DNA from: Silene latifolia
Lineage: Eukaryota > Streptophyta > Magnoliopsida > Caryophyllales > Caryophyllaceae
Assembly (NCBI RefSeq): GCF_048544455.1
Contig: NC_133536.1
Coordinates: forward strand, 33,172,152 to 33,236,151
Direction of reading: 5' to 3'
DNA length: 64,000 nt
Made by a program: the position numbers and the translations under genes
The notes under the pieces: generated by a model
Database searches by the model: none
Seen by the model: only the letters and a program-made list of their open reading frames with translations
Told to the model about the DNA's origin: nothing
Shown here: piece after piece, positions 1 to 12,711 of the stretch
Layout of the letters: each line of letters starts with the position of its first letter
How positions within the stretch are numbered: position 1 is the first letter of the stretch

Positions 1-2131
1 CCACAAGTTTCCTTAGGGTAGCCTACAAAAATACACTTTTCAGAACGAGGTGCAAGCTTATCGTCAGACTTGCTCTTGACATAAGCATCACAACCCCATA
101 CTTTCATGTATCGCAGATTCGGGACTTTCCCTTTCCATATCTCATATGGAGTTTTGTCGATTGCTTTAGTGGGACTTTTATTAAGTGATTGTACAAATGA
201 GATAAAATGGCAAAACCCCAGAATGACTTAGGTAACTCTGTTTGACTCATCATCGATCGAGCCATATCTAATAAAGTTCGATTCCTCCTTTCACCACACC
301 ATTTAATTGTGGTGTGGCGGGAGGAGTTAACGAGATACAATACCGCAGTTTATAAGGTGATCTTTAAAGTCATTGCTTAAATATTCCCCACCACGATCTG
401 ATCGTAATGCTTTAATCTTCTTATTTAATTGGTTTTCTACTTCATTCTGAAACTCTTTGAACTTATCAAAAGCTTCACTTTTATACCTCATTAAGTAGAT
501 ATACCCATATCTACTCATGTCATCGGTAAAAGTAATGAAATAGTCATAATTACCTCTAGCAGTGACTGTCATTGGACCGCATACATCGGTATGTATTAAA
601 CCCAACAACTCACTAGCTCGAGATCCCTTTCCTAGAAAAGGTGAACGAGTCATCTTGCCAAGAAGACAAGATTCGCATGTACCAAATGATTCGAAATCAA
701 AGGTTTAATTACACCAGTCGACACTAGTCTTTTAATGCGCTTCTCGTTGATGTGTCCTAATCGACAATGCCATAAATAAGATTGATCAGGATCACCTGTT
801 TTGAGTCTTTTATTATCTAAATGATAAACATCGTTGCAAGTATCTAGAATATAAATACCATTGATTGAAATAGCTTGACTATATACAATCTCATTAAGGG
901 AAAAAGTACAACACTTGTCTTTAATTACAAAGGAAAACCCTTCTGTGTCTAACACAGATACGGATATTATATTTCTAGATAGTGTTGGTACAAAATAACA
1001 ATTATTAAGATGCAACTGCATTCCTGAAGCTAAACTAAGTACATAAGTTCCTACTGAGACGGCGGCTACTTTAGACCCGTTTCCCATTCGGAGATCGACA
1101 TCACCCTTGTTTAGCTTTCTTATGCTTTTTAGGCCCTGCAAATGATTGCACAAATGAGAACCACAACCAGTATCTAATACCCAAGTTGTATTTGAAGCAT
1201 AATTTATGTCTATCATAAAAGATTCGGTTGAGAAATTACATGTTGGCTTCACAATGCCACCTTTTATGTCATCCAGGTACTTAGTACAATTACGCCTCCA
1301 ATGTCCCTTGTTATTACAGTAATTACAAGTATCTTTAAGAGGATTACCCTTTATAGGTTTAGGCTTGGTAGAGCAATTCGCAATTGCTTTACCTTTGCCC
1401 TCTTTCTGAATGGGCTTCTTACCTGCATTCCTCTTAAACTGCTTCTTCCCCTTCACACTTATCGCAAGCACATATTTCCTTGTACTCCCACTCAATCCCA
1501 TGTCCTTATCTGCTTGCACAAGCAGAGAATGGAGCTCATGTAAACTCTTTTTCATGTTCGTCATATTGTAATTTAGTCTAAATTGGGTAAATCCCTTGAC
1601 GTGCGAGAGAGAGTGGAGCACTCGGTCCACCAAAAGTTCGCCGGGGATCTTGAATCCCAACCCCTCTAAAGTTTCCACGTACTCAATCATTTTAAGTACG
1701 TGTGAACTTACAGGTTGACCATCTTTGAGGTTAGCCTTAAAGAAACGAACTGCGGTGTCATATTGAATTATTCTTGGAGCTTGAGAAAACATAGTAGAAA
1801 GCCTCGAGAATACTTCATGTGCATCGCGAAACTTGACACATTGCCTTTGTAAAGCAGGATCCATTGAAAAAATCAAAACATTTTTTATTGCGACGGATTC
1901 CTTTTGATAATTTGAAAAAGCCTCCCTTACATCGGTAGTGGCCCTAGTACTAGGCGAAGGGGGAGAGGGATCGACAAGGTAGCGTAATTTGCCATCACCT
2001 GCGGCAGCTAATCGAAGTTGTTCCTCCCAATCTTTAAAATTACTACCGTCGGCTTTTAAACCATATTTGTCCATAAAAGAACGTAGCCATGAATCTCTAG
2101 CTATGGTGACGGTTTCACTAGTAGAAGTCAT
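1..2131 (-). pseudogene. Copia gag-pol polyprotein, frameshifted and partial
   Basis: Polyprotein of Copia element 1. The first 493 codons (2131-650) hold a UBN2-type gag, a complete CCHC zinc knuckle (CNYCNNKGHWRRNC), a protease active site in the form VLDTGCGSHLC, and the GAG-pre-integrase motif WHCRLGHINEKRI. The integrase core follows in a second frame (653-327, HTDVCGPM and TFTDDMSRYGY, then SDRGGEY) and a third (340-104, RRNRTLLDM). Comparison with the homologous frame at 37600-40062 indicates single-base shifts near 650 and 330 and another within 104-300. The gag start is the first Met of the frame, just inside the leader. Integrase C-terminus, RT and RNase H are beyond the left edge. 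It cannot make a complete polyprotein. Confidence 0.9.
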
Positions 2132-4374
2132 CGTGATTACTACAAAGGAAATAAAGGAAAGATTAACATTTATTGTCTAGAAATATTTAACTTGTGAAAC
2201 TCTTTAACAAGTTCCCATTTATATAATGATCTCCCACTGAATTATATAAATGGTTCCAAGATCCAATTTTATATAAACACGGGCACGGTGGACCGATTCA
2301 ACCCACATTTATATAAATTTGGTGAGTCAACAACTTTGACTGATTCTACTACTAGAACTCTTGGTTGACGGATTTTCTTAAAATCTACTCCCTCCTATTC
2401 CCGATAATCTTCCCTATTCATGGGTGGCACGAAAATTAAGGGTGTTTGAATTAAATAAGTTAAAGTATTGTGGTGGGGTGAGATAATTGGAAAGAGGGAA
2501 GATATTGTGGGGATGAGGTGATTAAAATAAGTATTGTTGTGGGGTAAGGTGATTAAAATAAGATAAAGTATGGGTATTGTGGGGTATTGTTGTGGGGTGA
2601 GTTGATTAAAATAAGTATAAAACTTTACTAAATAAGGAAAGAGGGAAGATATTGTGAATAGATGAAAAAGGAAATAAGGAAGGTTATGTAGAATAGGAGG
2701 GAGTATCTTTTACCCCAGAATAAATATGGGCACGGTGGACCGATTCAACCCATATTTATCCCGTTGAGTCCAACCAATTTTCACGCGTAATAACTTTTAT
2801 TACCCTACTTACCCAACGTAAAAAGAGTGTACCTCGGTGATCCGAACCTACCTCTAATGAAGAAGGGATTCATAGGTGCTATTATTTGGTAAGACTTAAT
2901 CTCAATTTTAAACAAATGTGAGAGATCTTATCAATTTAATTGTCTATCACTTTTAAGTGAACTAAATTGGTGAATGCTAGACAATTAAATCGATAACAAC
3001 AAAAATAAAACATGTAGTGACGATTTGGCATGAATGCATAAATGAATTAAAACAAACAAGTCCTAATATGGCCACCTAGTTAATCTAATTAACTAAAATT
3101 ATTACACTTCGGAAACCAACTTCTTGGTCCCTTGAGTCTTCATAAATCGGCCTCCTTCTTTAGGATTTCGGAACGCCTTTCCGAAAACACCGTCTTCATG
3201 AAAACTCCGTCTATAGATGCTTCATCTAATTACTAATAATTAAATTACATAACAATACCCTATTATACAATTTGTAATAAAATTAAAATAAAAACTATTA
3301 ATTAATTACAAATTGGGCGATACGAAATCGCAATTAATTACAAAACAAGTCGATATTCCCTTACATTACGGAAAATACCAACTTCTACCTATGGCCATAT
3401 TAGGAAAAATTACATAATTAAAATGATAAAAAAAACATTCATCCAAATGAATAATAAAATGCATTATGGAAAAATGACATGCCAAATCGTCTAACTTACC
3501 AACAACGATCATTTGAGCTTGCTTTGACGGAATTTTTACCAATAAAAATTCATAATCAATTCTTAAAACAATTTTAAGACTTACTCATCATACTAATCTG
3601 GTCTAATATCAAAATAATTATTCTCAACAATTATCTTGAATTTATATGGGAATTAAAACACAATTATGACAAAAATGATATAATAATTCACAATTATCAT
3701 ACAAAAATTCCATTTAATTTAAAACTTTATGGAAAAATAAATTTCAAAGCCATGAACATTCTGGTCTTACACCAAAAATGCAATGCAAGTGAAAATTTTT
3801 GTTTTTAAAACGATTTCACAATTTAATTGATAAACGGACAATTTTTACGATTTAATTCTAAATCAAACCATAAAAATTGAAACAACTTTAAAATTAAATT
3901 TTATACATTTTGGAACATTTTCCAGGAGCTAAAAATTCAAAATTTTCGAGCCAAAAAATTAAATCAATATTTATTTGCAAAATAACCATTATTTACCAAT
4001 TTTTTATCAAATAAAAATTAATAAACAACCTAAATTAATCACATTAATTTAAAGTATCTACTTATCTCATAAATAGAACATGCAAGTGGTTATTTCTAAA
4101 TAAACATGTATAAAATTAACATGCAACCAAATTTAATTAACTCTTAATTAATTTTAATGCATTTTTACTCAATTTTATGCCATTTTAAGTTATAAAAAGT
4201 GGAAAAATTTAACAAAAATCAAATTTTCGTCCCATATCATCTTAAGACCAGATTATTTACATGCAATACCATATTATGTGATAAAACTAATTTTAGTAAC
4301 ATAATATCAATTTTATTAATTTATCTCATAAATTACTAAAATCGTCTTAAAACAACATGCATGTATTTAACAAT
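2132..4374 (-). other. Long untranslated leader of Copia element 1
   Basis: About 2.2 kb of AT-rich DNA without a supported ORF between primer binding site and gag. It contains the MITE at 2388-2703 and two copies of a motif that reads, on this strand, GGGTTGAATCGGTCCACCGT (near 2279-2302 and 2729-2752). Related motifs occur in the leaders of the Copia elements at 34094 and 47026. Nothing else recognised. Confidence 0.7.
2388..2703. mobile_element. Stowaway-like MITE (Tc1/mariner type)
   Basis: A 316-bp element with inverted ends CTCCCTCCTATTC and GAATAGGAGGGAG; the similarity extends about 30 bp inward with mismatches. It is flanked by TA on both sides (2386-2387 and 2704-2705), the mariner-family target duplication. 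The interior is AT-rich with imperfect internal repeats of a ttgtggggt-gattaaaataag type and no ORF, so it depends on a transposase elsewhere. It sits in the Copia leader and splits the two leader motifs. Confidence 0.85.
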
Positions 4375-4386
4375 GCTCTGATACCA
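4375..4386 (-). other. Primer binding site of Copia element 1
   Basis: Reads TGGTATCAGAGC on the minus strand, the standard complement of the 3' end of plant initiator tRNA-Met. It lies two bases inside the 5' LTR, as expected for minus-strand DNA priming. Confidence 0.9.
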
Positions 4387-4388
4387 CT

Positions 4389-5696
4389 TGTTAGTTATTT
4401 AGACCAAATTAATACTCATCTTATGATATTAAAATTACAAATTAATTTAAAGTGGTCTAAATCTACATGCATGGAAACAAAAGTATAAAAGATGGTATTA
4501 AACCATCTTAAGACAAAAGTTCCTTACATTGTATAAGGCAAGTAAGGGCACTACAAAGGTCTCCTACCTTTGTAGTTCTTGAGCTATATGAATGTGGATG
4601 ATCCTCCAAATACACCAAAATTACCAAAATAGGTAATCTCCTAAGGTGGCACCCAAGATAAGCCCAAAATACTACTAAAATTAATAACTATGTTAATAGT
4701 AGTAGTAACTTTGTAATATGTATATTTGATGTACTAATTAATATTATTACCTTGATAATATTATTAGTTTACTTATATATGTGTTTATTGTAAAAGGATG
4801 AACAAAATAAGAAGAAAAATATGGTCTTTTGATGGTGTATATGAACCATCCACAACAAGCACACAAAGACCAATTTTTCTTCAAATTTCCAACCTTAGAA
4901 ATGATGGAATGACTTAGGTATATATAGGCATGCAAATGTATACAATTCACATACAAATGCTAGTGGGAAATGCCTACCTTTTCCACTCCCAATGAGTGTA
5001 TTAGTAGTGTATAAAAATCTGTCCAAATGGTTCCCTTCGGGTCCATTTCGATTTTCGACATTTGCCCCACAAATGCTTATAAGTCTTATATTTAATTATC
5101 TGACATAATTAAATATTAATTTGATTATTTAACACTTAAATAATTTAAATTAACTACCAATGACTACTTAACTATTAAGTAATTATAAGACCATTTTATC
5201 AACATACAATGTGTCAATATTAACCCATTTAGCTAATTTTACAACCTCTTGTAAAATTTAATAACTAATTAATTCCACCTCAAAACATATACACATATCG
5301 TATAAAATTAATTAATTAACAATTAATTAATAAATTCTAATAAATTTATTATTTAAATATCACATAATTAAATAACAAATCTCCTTGTCCCGAGTTCGTA
5401 ACCCGTCATCAAATAATACATTTACGTGACTAATTAAAAGTCAAATAATACAAGGAATTAATTATCTCATATCTCATACAAACAATTAATTTATTCTATT
5501 TGGGCGTCATCTTATAGGTGTGACCTAAAGGGATCAGCTGATCACCGCCGTCACACGACAGTAATGTCAAACTCTAGTCAGCCAATCATTACCGATTAAC
5601 GATGACCAGCTGACAAATAAATAAATAAATCCCTGATATTCCTTTTACGAGATTTATTATGTAAACGCACTTATTGTGGAGGACACTACTCCAACA
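4389..5696 (-). repeat. 5' LTR of Copia element 1 (1308 bp)
   Basis: Bounded by TGTTGG at the outer end and CTAACA at the inner end (minus-strand reading). The inner border lies two bases from the primer binding site and the outer border abuts the DUF4283 frame. AT-rich; small frames inside are not credible genes. Confidence 0.85.
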
Positions 5697-6057
5697 CAAG
5701 CATGGTGAGATATTCAAACGGCAGCCCACAAACACGTACCTTTAGTTCAGCATATGGAAAACAAACCGTTCGTGGGACAGTATTCGGGAACCACCGGGCA
5801 AACACCATCACAGCTCCATCAATTGTTGCAGTACTTATCCTCAGTAACCCCTCCTTATCATCCACCTCATCACAATGGAGAACATATATATCCCCCATCT
5901 TATGAGCTTTAACCCGACCTTTCGTCTTCCCTTTCTTTCTGATGGCATCGACAAAGGCTGCCTCAAAAAGACGGTAATCAACTAAAAAGCCCAAGATGCA
6001 CTTATCCCAATACTCCCTAGACTGACCCAAAGAGCCAGGATCAATATTCATGACGAC
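5697..6057 (-). pseudogene. DUF4283-like protein, middle part (interrupted on both sides)
   Basis: About 120 codons resembling the DUF4283 domain found N-terminally in plant LINE ORF1 proteins and related zinc-knuckle proteins: REYWDKCILGFL, then VFARWFP and the diagnostic VRVCGLPFEYL. The frame is cut downstream at 5696 by the LTR of Copia element 1, which supplies an artificial stop. Upstream it is cut at 6058 by the Tat-like element. Deleting that element with one target duplication joins this piece in phase to 33534-33731 (two Val codons span the junction). The Met at 6051 is therefore internal and not the start. Whether the original was a LINE ORF1 or a domesticated gene cannot be decided here. 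Confidence 0.7.
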
Positions 6058-6837
6058 TATTTTGGTAAGATTTTACCTACTAAAGATTTGTGAGTCAATG
6101 CGACTATTCCAATTAAAATACGAAGATTTAAGTAGGACGGTAGTAGGAACATAACGAGAACGAAAGTAAACAACTAGTACAAAAGAAAAGCAAAACTAAA
6201 AAGAGAGAAAGACAAATGACACAAGCGAAATGGTGACGCGGGAAACCCAAAATGTGGGAAAAACCGCGGGGGAAATGGTATCCCACCAATGACCCACTAG
6301 TAGTAATAGTATTCGAGGGTGAACCTAGCTGGAACAATCAGGAGGTACAGCTGTGATCTCCAAATGCCTAAGTACAAATGATATGAACGATGTATAAAAT
6401 TCTAAATGTGTTGTTGATGTTGATTGATGTAGGTGACGAGTGATATTTCTTCAAGACGGAGTGAATGAGGGATCGGGAATGTCTTAAATATGATGTTTGT
6501 TGCTTTCTTATAGCCGTTCATGGGGTTATTGCACGTGCTCCTATATTTTCTCAACCATACGCTCCACTTCCTATGAAATAGGAAGTGGTTGCTGACTTTG
6601 TCAAAGCTCCTGCTAATCTCTGTAATGTTCCTACTGACTACTTCAACGTACCTGCTGGCTGTTTGTTATTTAGTTTAATCGCGACCTTTATATTTCTTGA
6701 ATGTCCAGGTTCATCCCCCCTTGTTCTTCCTGGTGTTCAGCAGTCTGATGACTTGTCTTTGATCCGTGTGCTTCTGTTTTGCCCAACGGTGAATTGCCAC
6801 GTCATGATAAAAATGATAGGGTATTTTTACCCATACA
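6058..6837 (-). repeat. 3' LTR of the Tat-like element
   Basis: Matches 32749-33528 over its whole length. The terminal TG of the right copy reads TA here, a substitution that removes the canonical end. Frames inside (for example 6585-6932) recur in the other LTR and are not genes. Confidence 0.9.
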
Positions 6838-6860
6838 ATTACCCCCAAGCAACTGCCAGG
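6838..6860 (-). other. Polypurine tract region of the Tat-like element
   Basis: On the minus strand the bases just upstream of the 3' LTR read TTGCTTGGGGGTAAT, a purine-rich run in the position where plus-strand DNA synthesis is primed. Confidence 0.65.
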
Positions 6861-7253
6861 TTCTTTTCTTGCTCGATGGATGCTGGGAGTTGCTTCCCTC
6901 CTGGATGTTTGCATCTAGTGGTGATGTTATAATGTGACGTCAGCCCACTTGCACTCTTATCCAATAAGACTGATCGTTGGAGGTCCAATCAGTCAGTTTC
7001 TCTTAGAAACTCCCCACCTCCCCCACGTCTTCTTTCCTCGATTTTTCCCCAACCTAACTTCCTCCCTTAACTCTCTTCTGCTAACCCCCCTTACTTAACT
7101 CCCTCCCTTAACTTCCTCTCTTAACTCCCTCTTGCTAACACCCCCTCACTTAACTCCCTCCCTTAACTTCCTCTCTTAACTCCCTCTTTTTATTATACAT
7201 ACCCCCTCCCACTTCCCTTATTTCCGTCCCCATTAACCTCTCTCTAAAAAATC
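6861..7253 (+). promoter_or_regulatory. Upstream region of the antisense extra gene, pyrimidine-rich
   Basis: No ORF. This is the natural upstream flank of the plus-strand gene at 15388, now separated from it by the 8-kb insertion at 7259. From about 7064 to 7190 it is almost purely pyrimidine on this strand and contains a 55-bp tandem repeat (copies starting 7093 and 7148, each with acttaactccctcccttaac). Y-rich patches are common near plant core promoters, so a promoter role is an inference. Confidence 0.45.
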
Positions 7254-7258
7254 CTTTT

Positions 7259-8585
7259 TGTAATACCCGCCCTTTTAGAGACCCTTTGACCAGCGTTGAC
7301 TGACCTTGGGAGCGGGGATAGTTCTTAGAAGTGCGTGCCAAAACTATCTTGGGTTACGTGTTAAGAGTGGTACTCGATAGAGTAGAGGCTAATCGATCGA
7401 GTAGCTAGGTTACTCGATCGAGTAGAGGGCCACTCAATCGAGTATGTTGGGTACTCGATCGAGTATCGAGTTTTCAGCGAGGGTTTTTAATCGCGTTTTG
7501 TTAAATCCGCAAATCATTTCCGCCACTTTCCTCCTATCCTTTGGTCGCCTCTTTCCCTTCCTTTCACCATAAAACCTCCATGGAAGCCTTTTGAAGATCC
7601 TTGTGCCTTAGGGGAGCGTTACTTGAGTCGGGTAGCGGTCTTTTGCCGGGTTTCTCCTTATAGGTATGTCATAATCATCATCCGTATCCTCATCTTTGCA
7701 GTTAAGGTTTGCTTGGTAGTAATAGATGTTGTGTTGTGGTTATAGGCTTTGCTTGATTGCTGGATATATATGTCATATGTTGGCATGGATTGGTTGCAGT
7801 TGCTTAAAGGTAGGTTCGCCTACTCAGTTTCTGTAGATAGTCTAGTGTGTCGATCGTCGTATCTTTGTTGTTGCGTTACGGCTGCGTTGTGTGGCAGCGT
7901 GTATGCTTTAGTTGGTTAGTACATACAGTTTGTTGGTTGTTACGTTTCAGCTGTCTGTGAATGTTTGTCTCTGGTTCGCGAGGTGTGTCCTCGGCTGAGT
8001 GGAGTCACTTGCGGGAGTGGCTTCATGCCCTAGTTTCGCCCTTCGTGGAACCCGCCACGGAAGGGGATGTGCACATTAATGGACAGGGTTATCGCTCGGT
8101 ATGATGAGCGGGGATTTGGTGGGTACGGCTGCGGTCCCCCACTGGCAGGGCTGGTCCAGTGGACAGTCAGTGACAGAGGTTGTTTGGATTATTGTGATTG
8201 TGTGTGAGATTGATAGCGTCGTATAGTGTTGGTAGTTGTAGTTGAATTTGTCGTATCTTATCTCAGTACTGACCTTGTGTGGTTGTTTTGTTTGTTACGT
8301 GTCTGCCGTGATCCCTTATGGTGAGCAGTTGGTCTTAGCAGGTGTTGATGTTGTTGATAGCTGGAGTCCGGGCAGGGATGAGTCTTCACGAGATTCGATA
8401 GCTTTAGAGAGTAGTCTTTGAGTTGTATCTTTTATATCGTTGTTGGTTTTAATTCACTTGTATTATAACATAATAGTTCTCTTATCGACATTTGATTATT
8501 ACTATCCTCGGGCAACCGAGATGGTAATGCCCTTATATGCTAAGGAAGGCCTAGTTAAGGCTCCTCTGAATATGGGGGTGTTACA
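7259..8585 (+). repeat. 5' LTR of the non-autonomous Gypsy element (1327 bp)
   Basis: Begins TGTAATACCC and ends GGGGGTGTTACA, the two ends being imperfect inverted repeats. Pairs with 13963-15289. Contains palindrome cluster 7373-7463. Confidence 0.93.
7373..7463. repeat. Phased palindrome cluster in the 5' LTR
   Basis: Five copies of CTCGATCGAG or one-base variants start at 7373, 7392, 7413, 7433 and 7454, so spacing is 19, 21, 20 and 21 bp. Copies two and four carry single substitutions that the 3' LTR lacks. Confidence 0.9.
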
Positions 8586-8588
8586 AAG

Positions 8589-8600
8589 TGGTATCAGAGC
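8589..8600 (+). other. Primer binding site, initiator tRNA-Met type
   Basis: TGGTATCAGAGC, three bases after the 5' LTR end. Athila elements normally use a different tRNA, so this supports a Tekay-like chassis. Confidence 0.9.
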
Positions 8601-10868
8601 GACGATTTTGGAACCTGTAACAAATAAAAATAATGAACGTAGGGACTCTAATAAAATGAACCTGGTGTATGTGTGATGGGAGCCCAGCTGATGTTAGGTT
8701 TTGGGTGAGTAGGCGCCCTCATTTCAAAATCTTGGCCCCATGACACTTAAGCCAGTCACATGGTATGGGAATGTGGAGTCCGTGTGTATATGTGTGATGT
8801 GTATGTTAATTGTGCCGGAGCTACCTTTGGTTACGTCTTTGTTAGAGTTAATAGGGGTGTGATAGTGGTATTTGGGCCGTGTATGGTAATCATTGGTGGA
8901 AGTAGTGAAGTTTTTGGCATGATTAGTGAGCTTATACGATGGTTATGAGATATGTGACAAAAGTTTACGTGATAGAGATGCGTGAAAATGTAGAAGTGTA
9001 TGTCGTGACATGAAGGGTGAACATGTTGGTGTTTACTATAAGTTGATGATGACAGTAGTCATATACGAGTTTATAAATCCTACCGCAATTACAATGATGA
9101 TAGTTATAGAATTGTTGAGTTATAACATGAAACATAGCATATAGTAATGCGTATATGCCTTGTTTATTGGTTGAAATTTTCCGCTGCGTAATAATTGATT
9201 TGTGTAAGATGATTTGCTTATGATTGAATGTGGAACATGATAGATTAATTTGTTATGAAGAGTATGCAATTATATGTCATATGAAAGAATGAATGAACGT
9301 TAATTATATACTTCAAGTCGAAGTGAACACGAGTTTGGTAGTAATGTGTAAAGTAAGTTTAAGTGTAATATGATGACGTGATTATGTTTATGAAGGATTC
9401 GGTAGCAGGTAAACCGAGTTGGGTAATTTGAGTAGAGTAATGTGACATACACTTTATTAGTTGAGACGATAGGTTATGCTTGAGCAATTGTGGTAATGCG
9501 TGAACGAGTGTGATAATTGGTGCCGGGTTCCGAACTCAGTTTGGAATCGACACGTGATGTTGTTTTTGCAGGAACCTTCAAGTTACTTCGTAATTCTGAC
9601 CGAGTACTTAACTATACTTGACCGAGTGCGAGTGCGTACTAGACCGAGTAGACCTCACTCGATCTAGTTAGGAAGCTATGACGTCGAGATGTGGAAAAAA
9701 TTTCTGCAGATACTCGACGAAATAGCGCCTACTCGATCGAGTAGGGTGTTACTCGATCGAGTACCCTAGACACTCGATCGAGTAGGTTACTGTATAGTGA
9801 ATCTTACGGGTTTCTTAAAACCCCTATTCTTCCTATTTCTTCTCATTCTTCTTCTATTTTTCGAAACCTAAGCCTAATTTCCTCTCAAAAGCTTTCCTCA
9901 TCTTGTGTTGGTGGTGATTCTTGGGGGTTGTTTTCTTTGTTTGATTTCGTTTCTTTACTTTACTACTTAATCAAGGTATGCTTTTCTTCCTAATCTACAT
10001 GATTTATTGATTTGAATGTGTTAGAATAGTGATACAATCTGAAATTTTCGATTCATATGGATAGATTATTGCTTTTAATTGTTGTAATATGATTCACATG
10101 CTTCCCTTGTATGAATGTTGGTGATTAATTGCTGTAAAATAGGCTAGAAATTGCCAATATTGAAGCCGAAATTTCTAGGGTTACAAAATTGAAATTGATA
10201 TTTGATTGTTTTACATTGATTAGATGATGGAATTAAGTATTATACATTGTTTATATCATGTTGAAGGATGGATTTTGATGATTTTCACCTTAGAAAGTTG
10301 CCTTAAAACTCCGTCTTAAAACTGCCTCAAACGGAAATTTGTGATCTATATTTGGATTTTGGTGTTGTATATGACTGTTTAAATAAAGGTTGAACTTCAA
10401 TATGATAGTAGTGATGATAATTGATGAAAAATATGCCAAAATTATTACAGCTGTAGAGACCGTCTGACAGGTTTAATTGAGTTGTTTGTTTCTAATATTG
10501 AAGGTGATGATGATATGTTCTAAATTACTCCTCCATGAACTTGTACAAATTGCCTCACAGGTTATTGGGAGTGTTATGGAGTAGCCTTAGAATCATGCTA
10601 GGTTGTTCGAATTTGTTGAGCATGTGTATTCACCATGATAAATTTTTCACAACTGTGGTTTATGAGTAGCTGTAAACTAAGTTGATATATCAAATTGAGG
10701 ACACTATTTGTGAATGCGCGTACCTAGCTAAGTATTCAAAGTTTAATGGCATGAATTATGTGCTTCACATGTCGAACTTGTCGATGAATTGGTGTACTTA
10801 GTTGAGTATGTAAATCCAAATTGCGTGAAATATATGCTTTACGTGTTTATGCAAGTTGTTTAAGATAT
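8601..10868 (+). other. Non-coding internal region of the non-autonomous Gypsy element
   Basis: AT-rich DNA with no credible ORF. The only structure seen is the palindrome cluster around 9658-9782 (CTCGATCTAG at 9658, then exact copies at 9732, 9752 and 9773) and an intron-like or leader-like stretch before the ORF. Confidence 0.6.
9732..9782. repeat. Phased palindrome cluster, internal copy A
   Basis: Three exact CTCGATCGAG palindromes start at 9732, 9752 and 9773 (spacing 20 and 21 bp). The first two are embedded in the 14-base palindrome TACTCGATCGAGTA. Confidence 0.9.
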
Positions 10869-12455
10869 ATGCTGAAACAGATGCCGAGACCGAACGTAGG
10901 AACCCGTCAAAGTAAACGGGGGAGGGTTACACAACCTGAGGTTGGGGAAGGGAGTGGACCCGTGGTACCCGCAGTTCCGGAGTACCCTTCTGTTGTGTTT
11001 GTAGATTTCAAACAGAGAGAGAGTTTTGTAGATTTGCAAAAACACAAGATGAGACCAACGAGGTGTATAGATACCACACTGTTGGAGGATTTGGGAATAG
11101 AGATGGATGTCCGTCACTTATTCGAGACTTTGGGCTTTACGGGTTTGTATAGGCTGAGGAAACACTCTTATCCTTTTCTTACCTTGGAGTTTATGAGCTC
11201 CTTTAGTTATGACCCACCGCCCAGGACCGTTGAGTTTCGGTTGATGAACACCAGTTTTCTGTTGACTATGGATCTGTTTGCGTCTCACCTTGGGTTGGCC
11301 AAGCCTCCCAAGGATTCTATCACTGATATTCCTGCTGAGTGCGGTGTCTGCCGCCTAATGCCTTGCTTGACCGGAAAGCCAGCTCCCACCTCAAGCAACA
11401 TGCCGATTAATGATGTTCGATGTTACCTTGAGGGTCTTTCTTCGTTCTCTTTCAAACCTCCTTTATGACAAAAAGGATATCGATGGAATAATCATGAGGT
11501 GTTGCTTCTGATGTCTTACCTCAACCCGGAGCGGGCCAGAAAAGTGGTCTTTAATGCTCCTTCCATCGTCTGTGCTGCCCTTGGCTTGATGGCTACTGCT
11601 TCTTCGCGGTACTTGAGCTGTGGCGCTATCGCCACTCGGTTAGCTGAAAAGCTAACCTCCTTTGAGGCTTCTTCAGAGTATGTGCCTCTAGCTACCCCAG
11701 TGCCTACTACGGACCGTGACTACTACCTCGACCTGAAATGGTTGAGAACTTTGGCTGACGGTAGCCTAGCTTGGAGGGTGTCGGGCCTGAGTTGGATGAA
11801 GATTCCAGCTCTTGAGCACCTCCCACCGACGGAGCCTTTAGATCCGGCGGTAGTGGCTGTGGACTCTGATGATGAGGAGGAGGAGGAGGATGTTGATAGA
11901 CCCCGCCAGCTGCAGACCTACCTCATCGACGACACGATTCTCGAGGTGATGCCAGAGCCGACGAAGGGCGAGAACGCGGCGGTGGTGGTGGTGGAGAGAC
12001 CCAGGTTGGGGAGAGGACCGCGTCGAGTGAGGGAGAGGACCTCGGAGACTAGGCCACGGCCGGTAGCACCACAGCAGCAGCATCCTTTTCCGTGCTACCC
12101 TTACCTCGACACCCCGGAGACGCGATCTAGCTACTTGGCGGAGAGAGTGTCATTTACTTTGACACTCAGGAACATGCACGAGATGGCGTACACTCAGGGG
12201 ATAGGGACCGAGGGACCGCATCCGGTTTGGTGGAGTGGAGTTGGGGACTATAGTGGGGTTTTCCATTCCTACGGGGTGGATCAGTCGACATGGGGGACAC
12301 CTCAGTCCTTTGCCTACGGTGGCTTGACCCCATGGTACGTGAGTCCGGGAGCCGGAGCAGTAGTAGATGCGGGTATTGGGTCATCGGGAGCGGGTACTTC
12401 TGGAGGTGGTGGTGATGATGAGGTGATGGTTGAGCAGCAGCAGCAGGAGGAGTGA
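10869..12455 (+). pseudogene. Athila ORF1-like (gag-like) protein, one nonsense codon
   Basis: The sole protein of the element. The N-terminal half (to 11465) resembles the Athila retrotransposon ORF1 family: a DTTLLEDLGIEMDV segment, a LFETLGF motif, LTLEFMSSFSY, then a VEFRLMNTSFLLTMDLFASH block. The C-terminal half has a helical region, an acidic run (DSDDEEEEEDVD), Arg/Pro-rich and Gly/Gln-rich low-complexity tails. A TGA at 11466-11468 separates two frames that are in the same phase, so a single substitution (perhaps from TGG) split a protein of about 530 residues. Start candidates are ATG 10869 and 10881, the second followed by a basic MPRPNVGTRQSKRGR stretch. It may bind element RNA as a gag-like protein; that function is inferred from the family. 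Confidence 0.72.
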
Positions 12456-12711
12456 TGCTCCTTGTTTTATCTTGGTTTATGGTCGTTGGTAGTAGATGTT
12501 GGTGGTGTCGTTAGATTTTGGAAGTTATTTTCGTCGAAACTTTGGTTATGGATATGTATTGTTGGCCATAAGGCCGGATTTGTTACTTAACATTGTTGCA
12601 GGATTAATTTTGGGGTCGGGAAATCATCTCGACTCAACTTATGTGACGGCTATGTATATATATATATGTTGGGTTATGACGGATTTTATAAGGCATTTTG
12701 GCCTGTAGGTA

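Larger units (their letters stand above)
1..5696 (-). mobile_element. Ty1/Copia LTR retrotransposon 1, cut by the left edge
   Basis: Minus-strand Copia element. Reading leftwards from 5696 it has a 5' LTR (4389-5696), a primer binding site (4375-4386), a leader of about 2.2 kb holding a MITE, then gag-pol (2131 to beyond base 1). RT, RNase H and the 3' LTR lie outside the window, so the target duplication cannot be verified; the base pairs next to the LTR are caagc (5697-5701). The LTR start resembles those of the three other Copia elements here (TGTTGGA then GTGTCCTCC and ACAATAA). It interrupts the DUF4283 frame at 5697. Confidence 0.9.

Noticed and set aside
6585..6932. 115-codon plus-strand frame with hydrophobic stretch
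   Set aside because: Lies in the Tat-like LTR and recurs in the other LTR with different length; chance frame.
7064..7190. Pyrimidine-rich repeat as a coding region (minus-strand frame 7150-7341)
   Set aside because: The frame crosses the LTR border of an inserted element and so cannot be ancestral.
8589..8600. Possible tRNA-Met gene sequences
   Set aside because: Only the 12 bases of primer binding sites are present at each site; no tRNA body.
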